In this document: piece by piece, positions 48,707 through 56,248 of the stretch | Layout of the letters: each line of letters begins with the position of its first letter | How positions within the stretch are numbered: the stretch's first letter is position 1 | NCBI RefSeq assembly: GCF_003206065.1 | Contig: NZ_PZJQ01000005.1 | Coordinates: forward strand, 209,559 to 273,558 | From: Salinicola halimionae | GTDB lineage: Bacteria; Pseudomonadota; Gammaproteobacteria; Pseudomonadales; Halomonadaceae | DNA: 64,000 bases | Direction: 5' to 3' | The notes under the pieces: generated by a model | Database searches by the model: none | What the model was told of the DNA's origin: nothing | The model's input: only the letters and a program-made list of their open reading frames with translations | Position numbers and translations under genes: made by a program

Positions 48707-49201
48707 ATGAATGTCAGTCGTTTGCTGCTGGGGGTGTTTGGCATCGCCTTGGCCGGCGTCTTCTTCTTCGATGCCAGCCAGTACCCTCGGGCCGCCGCCC
48801 AGATGCCGATGATCTATGCGGTGGCCGTGGCGCTGCTGTCGTTGGCGATGGTCGCCAGCGAGCTGCGGTTTCAGCGTCGTGCATCGGCCTACCGTGAAAC
48901 GGGAACGACCAAGGTGCATGACGCCGTAGCGTCGGATGAAGCGAACGACGCGTCGCCGGCGCCTCGGCGCTGGGCGGCGGTCGCTGCCATTTTTCTGCTG
49001 GCGGTGGCGTATGTTGCGGTGATGACGACGCTCGGCTACGTGCTTGCCACGGCGCTGTTCATGGCCCTGGCGCTGGCGATTCTGCGCACCGTGAAGTGGA
49101 CCTTCGCGCTGATCGGGGGCGCGGTCCTGATCGGCATGGTCTGTCTGGTGTTCGTGCAGTTCCTGGGCCTGCCGATTCCGCTGCTGCCAAGCTTTTTATA
49201 A
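48707..49201 (+). CDS. tctB: TTT small membrane subunit (TctB)
   Basis: 164-aa TctB-family membrane protein with four segments (about 3-20, 34-52, 90-108, 112-150). LLLGVFGIALAGVFFFDASQYPRAAAQMP is the typical first segment and loop. The polar insert between segments 2 and 3 (about residues 55-88) is long. GAGGAGGA precedes the ATG, 32 bp after tctC. Confidence 0.85.
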   Translation: MNVSRLLLGVFGIALAGVFFFDASQYPRAAAQMPMIYAVAVALLSLAMVASELRFQRRASAYRETGTTKVHDAVASDEANDASPAPRRWAAVAAIFLLAVAYVAVMTTLGYVLATALFMALALAILRTVKWTFALIGGAVLIGMVCLVFVQFLGLPIPLLPSFL

Positions 49202-49284
49202 GTGTTCATCAAAGAGAGCTTGTAAGCATTCGCCACAACCGGCGGCCCACGTTGCTCAAATCGAGCGCAGGAGAGTAGACGCGC

Positions 49285-50793
49285 ATGGATTCCTCTTTGG
49301 TAATGATCGGCCTGGCCAATGTGCTAAGCGTCAACAACATTGCCTGCATCCTCGGCGGCACGCTGCTGGGGCTGTTCGTCGGGGCAATGCCGGGGCTTTC
49401 GGCGACGATGGCGTTGGCTTTGCTGTTGCCGCTGACGTTCAGCTTCGATCCGGCGACAGGGCTGAGCATGCTGGCCTCGCTCTACGTCGGAGCCTCTTAC
49501 GGTGGCTCCATCGCCGCGATTCTGCTGCGCACGCCCGGAACACCATCGGCGGCGGCGACCGTCCTCGATGGCTTTCCGTTGTCGCAGCAGGGCCGTGCCG
49601 GCGAGGCGCTGGGGGTGTCGCTGTTCGCGTCGTTCTTCGGCGGGCTGCTGAGTGGCATCGCGTTGCTGACGGCGGCGCCGCTACTCGGCACGCTGGTGCT
49701 CGAGTTCGGTCCGATCGAGCTGTTCGCGATTGCCGTGCTGGGCATCACGATCATCGGCTCGCTGGCTCAGGGTTCGGTCATCAGTGGCTTGCTCTCCGGC
49801 GGGTTGGGGCTGTTGCTCAGCACGGTCGGGATGGACCTCACCACCGGCACGCCGCGCATGACCTTCGACCAGATCAATCTGTTCGGCGGGATCGATTTCA
49901 CGGTGGCATTGATCGGGCTGTTCTCGGTGCCACAGGCGCTGACCCTGATCGAGAACTCCCATCAGGGTGGCAAGGTGGCCAGCCGCATTACTGACCGGCT
50001 GATGCCGCGGTGGAGCACCATCAAGCAATTGATGCCCAATATCCTGCGCTCCAGCGGTATCGGTATCGTCGTGGGGCTGATTCCCGGCACCGGTGGCGAT
50101 ACTGCCAGCTGGTTTGCCTATAACGAGGCCAAGCGCTTCGCCAAGGACAAGAGCCAGTTCGGTAAAGGTGATATCGCCGGGGTCGCTGCGCCGGAGTCTG
50201 CCAATAATGCGGTCGTCGGTGGCGCACTGATTCCCACCATCGCATTGGGGATACCGGGAAGCTCCTCCACGGCGATTCTGCTGGGGGCGCTGATGGTGCA
50301 GGGCATTCTTCCAGGTCCCAATCTGCTGACCGATTATGGCGATGTCACCTATACCCTGATCTGGGCGGTGATTCTCGCCAACATCGCGCTGCTGGTGGTG
50401 GGGTTGGCGTTCACCAAGATGAGCGTGTCGGTTACCAAGATTCCTGATGGCTTCATTGCCTGCGCGATTCTGACGCTCTGCATCATTGGCGCCTTCGCCA
50501 TCAACAACAGTCTGTTCGATGTCGGGCTCATGCTGGGCTTCGGTCTGTTTGGCTATTGGATGAGCAAGGCCGGCGTCTCGCCGGCGCCGATGGTGATCGG
50601 CCTGATTCTGGGACCGGTGATGGAAATCAGCTTCCAGCAGTCGATGCTGATCGGCAACGACAGCTTCGGTGTCTTCCTGGAAAGTCCGATCGCCACGGTT
50701 CTGCTGATTCTGGCGCTGCTTTCGATACTCCAGGCAACGCCTGTCTTCCGCTGGCTGCGTATGCCGTTCAAGCGTCGCCTGAAACAGGGCTGA
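49285..50793 (+). CDS. tctA: TTT large membrane subunit (TctA)
   Basis: 502-aa TctA-family permease with about eleven membrane segments. Family marks: GGTLLGLFVGAMPGLSATMALALLLPLTF (about 22-50), YVGASYGGSIAAILLRTPGTPSAAATVLDGFPL (about 66-100), and GIGIVVGLIPGTGGDTASWFAYNEAKR (about 257-283), the two P-G-x-G-type motifs of this fold. GAGGAG-like site before the ATG. With TctC and TctB it makes a complete sodium- or proton-driven importer. Confidence 0.9.
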   Translation: MDSSLVMIGLANVLSVNNIACILGGTLLGLFVGAMPGLSATMALALLLPLTFSFDPATGLSMLASLYVGASYGGSIAAILLRTPGTPSAAATVLDGFPLSQQGRAGEALGVSLFASFFGGLLSGIALLTAAPLLGTLVLEFGPIELFAIAVLGITIIGSLAQGSVISGLLSGGLGLLLSTVGMDLTTGTPRMTFDQINLFGGIDFTVALIGLFSVPQALTLIENSHQGGKVASRITDRLMPRWSTIKQLMPNILRSSGIGIVVGLIPGTGGDTASWFAYNEAKRFAKDKSQFGKGDIAGVAAPESANNAVVGGALIPTIALGIPGSSSTAILLGALMVQGILPGPNLLTDYGDVTYTLIWAVILANIALLVVGLAFTKMSVSVTKIPDGFIACAILTLCIIGAFAINNSLFDVGLMLGFGLFGYWMSKAGVSPAPMVIGLILGPVMEISFQQSMLIGNDSFGVFLESPIATVLLILALLSILQATPVFRWLRMPFKRRLKQG

Positions 50794-50847
50794 TCCGTCT
50801 GGATTCGTCCCCTCTATTTTGCCTACGACTCTTGGGAGAAACGATCG

Positions 50848-51969
50848 ATGGCCAGAATTACCGATGTGCAGGCGCGTACGGTCAATGTCGCGCTGGATAA
50901 CCCGACCAGTTTTTCCAATCGACAGGTATTCAAGCGCGACTATGCGCTGGTCAAGGTGACTGGCGACGACGGCGTCAGCGGCATTGGCTTCTGCTATGGC
51001 GGCAACAACGCCGGCCATCTGGTGACGCAGGCAGTGCGCGATCTGCTCAAGCCCGTACTGATGGGGCAGGATACCCATCGTGTCGAAGGGCTGTGGCAGG
51101 AGATGTACCAGGAAAGCTTGCTCCATGGTCGCACCGGTTCGGTGATGCGCGCCTTGAGCATTCTCGATGTGGCTCTGTGGGACCGCAATGCCCGCGCCGC
51201 CAGCCTGCCCCTTTACAAGTTTCTTGGCGCCAGTGACGAAGAGAGTGTGGCGGCCTATGCCAGCGGTGGTTATTACCTCGAGGGCAAGACGCCGGCCAAG
51301 CTGGCGGAGGAGATGACGGGCTACGTCGACAAGGGCTTCAAGGCGGTCAAGATGAAAGTGGGGCGCGAAGATCTGGCCGGCGAAGAGGCGCGGCTGGCGG
51401 CCGTTCGCGAAGCCATCGGTCCCGACGTGCTGCTGATGATGGATGCCAACAATGCCTGGCGCGATCTTCCTTCGGCCCTGGCATTCGCGCGGATGGCCGA
51501 GCCCTATTCCCCCTACTGGATCGAAGAGCCGTTCAGTCCCGACGATATCGACAATCACCGTCGTCTCGCCGAGCGCACGCCGATCCCGGTGGCGACAGGC
51601 GAGATCGAAGCCGGTCGCTGGCGGTTCAAGGAGCTGCTGGACAAGGAAGCGGCGATGATTCTGCAGACCGACGCTGCGGTCTGCGGCGGGGTGACGGAAT
51701 TCCGTCGTATCGCGGCCACGGCGGCCAGTTATGGCGTGGAAATCTGCCCGCACTGGTTCCATGATCTTCACGTGCATCTGGTCGGTTCGACGCCGAATGC
51801 ACCTTTCGTCGAATTCTTCGCCGACGATCAAGTGCTTAACTTTCGTAGGCTGATCGATACGCAACTGACCTTCCGCGAGGGGCGCCTGCATCTACCGCAG
51901 ACGCCGGGATTGGGATTCGACTTCGACGAAGACGCATTATCCCGCTACGCCGTCGAGCCCTGGTCCTGA
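50848..51969 (+). CDS. Enolase-superfamily (mandelate racemase-type) dehydratase
   Basis: 373-aa member of the mandelate racemase subgroup. Base Lys pair KxK at Lys168/Lys170 (KAVKMKVG), metal ligands Asp199 (MMDANNAW), Glu226 (WIEEPF) and Glu252 (ATGEIEAG), Asp275 (QTDAAV) and the His of the second base at His302 (CPHWF). A KxK/His pair is used by acid-sugar dehydratases such as galactarate, talarate and gluconate types; the exact substrate cannot be told. Close coupling (54 bp) to tctA and a following DapA-type gene support a role in a sugar-acid route. Confidence 0.88.
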   Translation: MARITDVQARTVNVALDNPTSFSNRQVFKRDYALVKVTGDDGVSGIGFCYGGNNAGHLVTQAVRDLLKPVLMGQDTHRVEGLWQEMYQESLLHGRTGSVMRALSILDVALWDRNARAASLPLYKFLGASDEESVAAYASGGYYLEGKTPAKLAEEMTGYVDKGFKAVKMKVGREDLAGEEARLAAVREAIGPDVLLMMDANNAWRDLPSALAFARMAEPYSPYWIEEPFSPDDIDNHRRLAERTPIPVATGEIEAGRWRFKELLDKEAAMILQTDAAVCGGVTEFRRIAATAASYGVEICPHWFHDLHVHLVGSTPNAPFVEFFADDQVLNFRRLIDTQLTFREGRLHLPQTPGLGFDFDEDALSRYAVEPWS

Positions 51970-52059
51970 TTCGATCGCTATCGGACGGCGGACCACGGTC
52001 CACGGTTTTCACTGCCTGTCATACGGTTTTTACATTTGCCCAGCCAGAGGTCAGCACCC

Positions 52060-52983
52060 ATGTCGCCGAATGCGCCCTGCGGTACCGTACTCTCACCGGT
52101 CATCACGCCTTTTCGCGATGATCTTTCCCCTGATGCGGCGCGCTTCGTCGATCATTGCCGCTGGCTGATGGCCAACGATGTCGGTCTGGCAATCTTCGGC
52201 ACCAATTCCGAGGCTAACTCGCTGTCGGTGCAGGAAAGAGTCGGCCTGCTCGACCAGCTGGTCGCGGCGGGACTCGATACCTCCCGACTGATGCCGGGAA
52301 CCGGCTGCTGCTCGATACCCGACAGCGTGACCCTGACCCGACATGCCGTCAGTCAAGGAGTCGGGGGCGTGTTGATGCTGCCGCCTTTCTACTACAAGGG
52401 CGTTTCGGAAGAGGGGCTGTTTCGGTTCTACTCCGAGGTGATCGAACGCGTCGGCGATGACCGGCTGCGGCTCTACCTCTATCACATTCCGCCGGTCGCC
52501 CAGGTGCCCATCGGCCTGGGCCTGATCGAACGCTTGCTGAAGCGTTATCCCGAGGTCGTGGCGGGAATCAAGGACAGCTCCGGCGACTGGGCAAATACTC
52601 AGGCTGTCATCGATGCCTTCGGCACGCAGGGGTTCCGTGTCTATGCCGGTAGCGAGCGCTTCCTACTGCCAACGTTGCGAGCTGGCGGCGCCGGCTGTAT
52701 CAGCGCCACGGCCAACGTCAATCCCCGCGCGATTTCGGCACTGGGCGGCAGTTGGCAACAGGAAGACGCCGATGCGCGTCAGCAGGCGCTCAACGAGATT
52801 CGGGATATCTTCGAGAGCGTGCCGATGATTCCGGCGCTCAAGGCCGCGACGGCGCATTTCAGCGGTGACCCCGCCTGGGACCGTCTGCGCCCACCGTTGA
52901 TCTCCCTTGACGACAGTCAGCGCGACACGTTGCTGGCAGCGCTGACGCAGTGCGGTTTCGCGATGCCAGGCCTGGCAAGATAA
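52060..52983 (+). CDS. DapA-family aldolase/dehydratase
   Basis: 307-aa class I aldolase of the DHDPS/NAL superfamily. ATG at 52060 is preferred (CAGAGG 10 bp upstream); a TTG at 52036 is the alternative. Schiff-base Lys in VAGIKDSSGDW (about residue 167), Tyr in YLYHIPP (about 139), and GTNSEANSLSVQER in the GxxGE-like loop (residues 47-60). The usual GTTGE of DapA is GTNSE, so it is not a true DHDPS; relatives cleave or dehydrate 2-keto-3-deoxy sugar acids. It would act on the product of the dehydratases in this island. Confidence 0.87.
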   Translation: MSPNAPCGTVLSPVITPFRDDLSPDAARFVDHCRWLMANDVGLAIFGTNSEANSLSVQERVGLLDQLVAAGLDTSRLMPGTGCCSIPDSVTLTRHAVSQGVGGVLMLPPFYYKGVSEEGLFRFYSEVIERVGDDRLRLYLYHIPPVAQVPIGLGLIERLLKRYPEVVAGIKDSSGDWANTQAVIDAFGTQGFRVYAGSERFLLPTLRAGGAGCISATANVNPRAISALGGSWQQEDADARQQALNEIRDIFESVPMIPALKAATAHFSGDPAWDRLRPPLISLDDSQRDTLLAALTQCGFAMPGLAR

Positions 52984-53034
52984 TCGCTACCCTCGTATCG
53001 TCGATTTCCTCTCTCCCGCGATTAAGGATCGCCC

Positions 53035-54204
53035 GTGACGCGCCAACAACGCCGCTTGTCCCGTATACGTAATTTCCTGGACCTCGAACGCGCCGGCAAA
53101 CGCCATCTTCCCCGGCCGCTTCACGGATACGTTGCCAACGCGGCGGAAGACGGTAAAAGCCTGGCTGCCAATCGCGCGGCCTTCGACGACTACAGTTTCC
53201 TGCCGCGGGCGCTGACCGATGTCTCCCGCATCTCGCTTGAAACCGAACTGCTGGGCAAGCGCTACGCCGCCCCGTTCGGTATCGCTCCCATGGGAATCAG
53301 CGCGCTTTCCGCTTACCGAGGTGATCTGGTGATGGCTAGAGCGGCGGCTCAGGCCGGTGTGCCGATGATCATGAGCGGCTCGTCGCTGATCCCGATGGAA
53401 GAGGTGGCCAGAATCGAGGGCGCGGATTGGTTCCAGGCCTATCTGCCAGGGGATCGGCCCGGGATCGAGGCGTTGATTGCTCGCATTCAGCGAGCGGGCT
53501 TTCGCAATCTGGTCATCACCGTCGATTACGCCGTACCGCCCAATCCGGACAACAACCGACGCAGCGGTTTTTCATCACCGATCCGCCCGAGTGTTCGCCT
53601 GGCACTGGATGGGCTGGTCAAACCGCGTTGGCTCTACGAAACGTTTTACAAGACGCTTCGTCATCACGGCATTCCGCATTTCGAAAACAATCACGCGACC
53701 CGGGGAATCCCGGTCATCTCGCGCCACGTCAATCGCGACTTTTCAGGGCGCACGCATCTCGACTGGGATTATCTCGCGATGGTGCGAGAACGCTGGCCGG
53801 GCAACCTGATCGTCAAGGGCATCCTGCATCCCGAGGATGCCAGGCGCGCCAAGGCGCAAGGCGTCGACGCCATCATCGTGTCCAACCATGGCGGCAGGCA
53901 GCTGGACGGCACGATAGCACCCCTACGTATACTTCCCGAAGTGATCGACGCGGTCGGAGACTTTCCTGTCATGATCGATAGCGGCTTCCGACGCGGTACC
54001 GATGTTCTGAAAGCCTTGGCCTTGGGCGCTCGCTTCGTCTTCTTCGGCCGTCCCTTCAATTACGCGGCTGCCTACGCCGGCGAAGCCGGCGTCAGTCATG
54101 CGATCCGATTGATGCAGGACGAGATCACGCGGGACATGGCTCTTCTCGGCATCACGGAAATCCGGCAAATGGATATGAGTCGCATGCGAACAGCTCGTGA
54201 GTGA
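53035..54204 (+). CDS. FMN-dependent alpha-hydroxy acid oxidase/dehydrogenase
   Basis: 389-aa TIM-barrel flavoenzyme of the LldD/glycolate oxidase family. GTG start at 53035 with AAGGA upstream; no earlier ATG. Marks: FDDYSFLPRALTDVSRISLETELLGKRYAAPFGIAPMGI (residues 50-88), LVITVDYAVPPNPDNNRR (about 160), SFxRxx-like, and the active-site VSNHGGRQLDG (about 281-291) with the base His, then PVMIDSGFRRGTDVLKALALGARFVFFGRPF (FMN phosphate site). It oxidises a 2-hydroxy acid such as lactate, glycerate-type or glycolate. Last gene of the island; a possible product of the aldolase step would be its substrate. Confidence 0.88.
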   Translation: MTRQQRRLSRIRNFLDLERAGKRHLPRPLHGYVANAAEDGKSLAANRAAFDDYSFLPRALTDVSRISLETELLGKRYAAPFGIAPMGISALSAYRGDLVMARAAAQAGVPMIMSGSSLIPMEEVARIEGADWFQAYLPGDRPGIEALIARIQRAGFRNLVITVDYAVPPNPDNNRRSGFSSPIRPSVRLALDGLVKPRWLYETFYKTLRHHGIPHFENNHATRGIPVISRHVNRDFSGRTHLDWDYLAMVRERWPGNLIVKGILHPEDARRAKAQGVDAIIVSNHGGRQLDGTIAPLRILPEVIDAVGDFPVMIDSGFRRGTDVLKALALGARFVFFGRPFNYAAAYAGEAGVSHAIRLMQDEITRDMALLGITEIRQMDMSRMRTARE

Positions 54205-54601
54205 CCCTCTTTACGACATCCCATATCGTCGACTGTCGCCAAATGGCATCAATGACTAATATGACAGGTGGGCGATCTGCAACGATATGAGTATGCTGTG
54301 AAATAAGTCGCCTGAGGTGGTCGGACGTTGCCGCGGATTGCGTGCGCCAGGATCAGGTGGCGAATAACGACGTAACGCCAGGGAACAGCTATTGACTGGA
54401 GGTGAAGTCTGGTGGCTTATCCAGCGAGATAACAATCGTTGCTGACGCTATTCCTGACATGCCAGATGCCCCAATCTGCCACACTGTGCGATGAACTGAA
54501 GTACCGTCGTTCGGTATCCTTCAGATTGAGTCGATTTCGAATCGGGGTTTGTCTTTGACGATGGCAATGACAAAAGCACGCGTGTCACGGGGGCATGACG
54601 C
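54205..54601. other. Intergenic region, 397 bases
   Basis: Left border of the four-gene module. I see no gene, tRNA or clear hairpin, and no integrase or direct-repeat border. The promoter of the module is probably in its right half. Confidence 0.5.
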
Positions 54602-55030
54602 ATGCGGCGGATGCTGACCGGAGGCCTATTGCTACTCGCGCTTGTCTCGTTCGGCAGCCGCGGAGATGAGTTGGCGGTCATCATTATTGCCAATCCCGCT
54701 GTGCAGCAATCTTCCCTGCCGCTGGAAACGCTCAGGGCCGTCTTCGCGATGCGGCAAAGAACTCTGCCTGGCGGGCAAGCCGTACACGTCTTCGTCCTGC
54801 CCGATGACAATCCGGTTCATGAAGAATTTTCCAAGAAAATCTTGGGTGTTTATCCGCATCAATTACGATTGGCCTGGGACCGCGCGGTGTTTTCCGGAAC
54901 GGGGCAGGCGCCCAACGAGGTTGAAGACGAGGCGGATATGCTCGAAGCCGTTGCCTCTACCCCGGGTAGTATCGGGTATATCAAACAATCAAGCCTGAAT
55001 GATCAGGTTCGGGTGCTCGACATTGAATAG
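54602..55030 (+). CDS. Small PstS-like periplasmic phosphate-binding-domain protein
   Basis: 142-aa secreted one-domain protein of the PBP-like (phosphate ABC binding) superfamily. N-terminal hydrophobic signal MRRMLTGGLLLLALVSFGSRG; then VIIIANPAVQQSSLPLETLRAVFAMRQRTLPGGQAVHVFVLPDDNPVHEEFSKKILG. The motif of NP...L and the C-terminal TPGSIGYI are those of short PstS-like proteins, which lack the second lobe of true binding proteins. A ligand role is unproven. It overlaps the outer-membrane gene by 32 bases and leads the four-gene module. Confidence 0.75.
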   Translation: MRRMLTGGLLLLALVSFGSRGDELAVIIIANPAVQQSSLPLETLRAVFAMRQRTLPGGQAVHVFVLPDDNPVHEEFSKKILGVYPHQLRLAWDRAVFSGTGQAPNEVEDEADMLEAVASTPGSIGYIKQSSLNDQVRVLDIE

Positions 55031-56216
55031 ATTGAATCCTTTCTTGATCGCTGCTAACGCGGCGGTATCCATGTTGTTGGCCGCCAATGCCCATGCCGTA
55101 GAGATGTCGGATACCTTTCAGGTTCACGGCTTCATGAGTCAGGCACTCATCGTGACTGATCATAACGATTTCTTCGGCCCGAGTAGTGACGGAGGCGGCA
55201 GTCTGGAATATACCGAGCTGGGGTTGAATGCCTCTTTCCGTCCTTTGAACAACGTGCTCGTGGCAGGCCAGCTTCTTGCGAGGCAAGCTGGTGATATCCA
55301 AGAGTTAAATGATATAGAACTTGATTATGGTGTCATTGATTATCAGTTTTATAGCAGCTCTAATATGACGTCGGGGGTGCAGCTGGGACGATTTAAAAAC
55401 CCGCTTGGCCTCTACAATCAAACGCGAGATATCGCTATCACGCGCCCTAGTATACTGCTGCCTCAGTCTATTTACTTTGACCGTACCAGAAAGCCCGCAT
55501 TATCTGCTGATGGTGTGAGTGGTTATCTTGAAAAGCCCTTAAATAATGGCGTATTGAGATTTCAAATTGGTGCGGGTAAACCTCGCATGGATTCGCAGTC
55601 AGAAGTGTCGGCTTTTGGCAGGGATGACCTCGGAAGCTATTCTGGGAAAACATCCTACATTGGACAGCTCCGTTATGAACATGACGGCGGTGGCATGATT
55701 TTAGCGATGACTTACGCTAATGTTAATGCTCGATTAGACTCTAAGCCGTCTGGCCCGGGATCAGGGCGCTTTTCATTCCAACCTTGGATATTTTCTTTCC
55801 AATATAATAGGGAAAGTTGGTCTGTGACGAGCGAATATGCCCTCAGGCATGTCAAATCAAGCGGATTTTCTGAGCCTTACAACTACGAAGCAACAGGAGA
55901 AAGTTGGTATATTCAATTTACTCGTCGCCTGAGTGCTGATTGGCAGTGGCTAGTGAGATATGATTCATTGGTGACGAATAAAGCGGACCGCGCTGGAAGT
56001 GACTACGAAGAGAGAACGGGAAGGCCTGCTTACACGAGGTATGCTAAAGATTGGACGACCGGATTGCAATGGCAACCATACTCTCGATTTTTGATTTCTT
56101 CTGAATTTCACAATATTGAAGGAACTGGTTGGGTGCCGTTCCAAGATGCATCAGAAATTAGTTCTCAGGAGAAATACTGGAATATGTTGCTTTTTCAAGT
56201 TTCTTACTTCTTTTAA
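54999..56216 (+). CDS. Outer-membrane beta-barrel protein, porin-like
   Basis: 405-aa outer membrane protein. Signal segment PFLIAANAAVSMLLAANAHA; then alternating hydrophobic/polar strands, for example LEYTELGLNASFRPLNNVLVAGQLL and WIFSFQYNRESWSVTSEYALRH, ending in QVSYFF with the terminal Phe used for BAM insertion. Weak resemblance to phosphate-selective or DcaP-like porins (DYGVIDYQF, QLGRFKNPLGLYNQTRD). The ATG at 54999 is inside the previous gene; a TTG at 55023 is also possible. AT-richer than its neighbours: the line 55321-55380 has 24 G+C of 60. Confidence 0.8.
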   Translation: MIRFGCSTLNRLNPFLIAANAAVSMLLAANAHAVEMSDTFQVHGFMSQALIVTDHNDFFGPSSDGGGSLEYTELGLNASFRPLNNVLVAGQLLARQAGDIQELNDIELDYGVIDYQFYSSSNMTSGVQLGRFKNPLGLYNQTRDIAITRPSILLPQSIYFDRTRKPALSADGVSGYLEKPLNNGVLRFQIGAGKPRMDSQSEVSAFGRDDLGSYSGKTSYIGQLRYEHDGGGMILAMTYANVNARLDSKPSGPGSGRFSFQPWIFSFQYNRESWSVTSEYALRHVKSSGFSEPYNYEATGESWYIQFTRRLSADWQWLVRYDSLVTNKADRAGSDYEERTGRPAYTRYAKDWTTGLQWQPYSRFLISSEFHNIEGTGWVPFQDASEISSQEKYWNMLLFQVSYFF

Positions 56217-56248
56217 GCAGGTTGTTGATCACTTTAGGGCGTACTGAG

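Noticed and set aside
49681-51891. Long minus-strand open frame across tctA and the enolase-family gene (about 736 codons)
   Set aside because: It lies opposite two well-supported genes, its translation is His/Gln/Arg-rich as expected of an antisense frame of GC-rich DNA, and it has no recognisable domain.
54602-55030. Truncated PstS pseudogene
   Set aside because: The frame is intact with signal peptide and overlap to the next gene; short PstS-like proteins are a known form.
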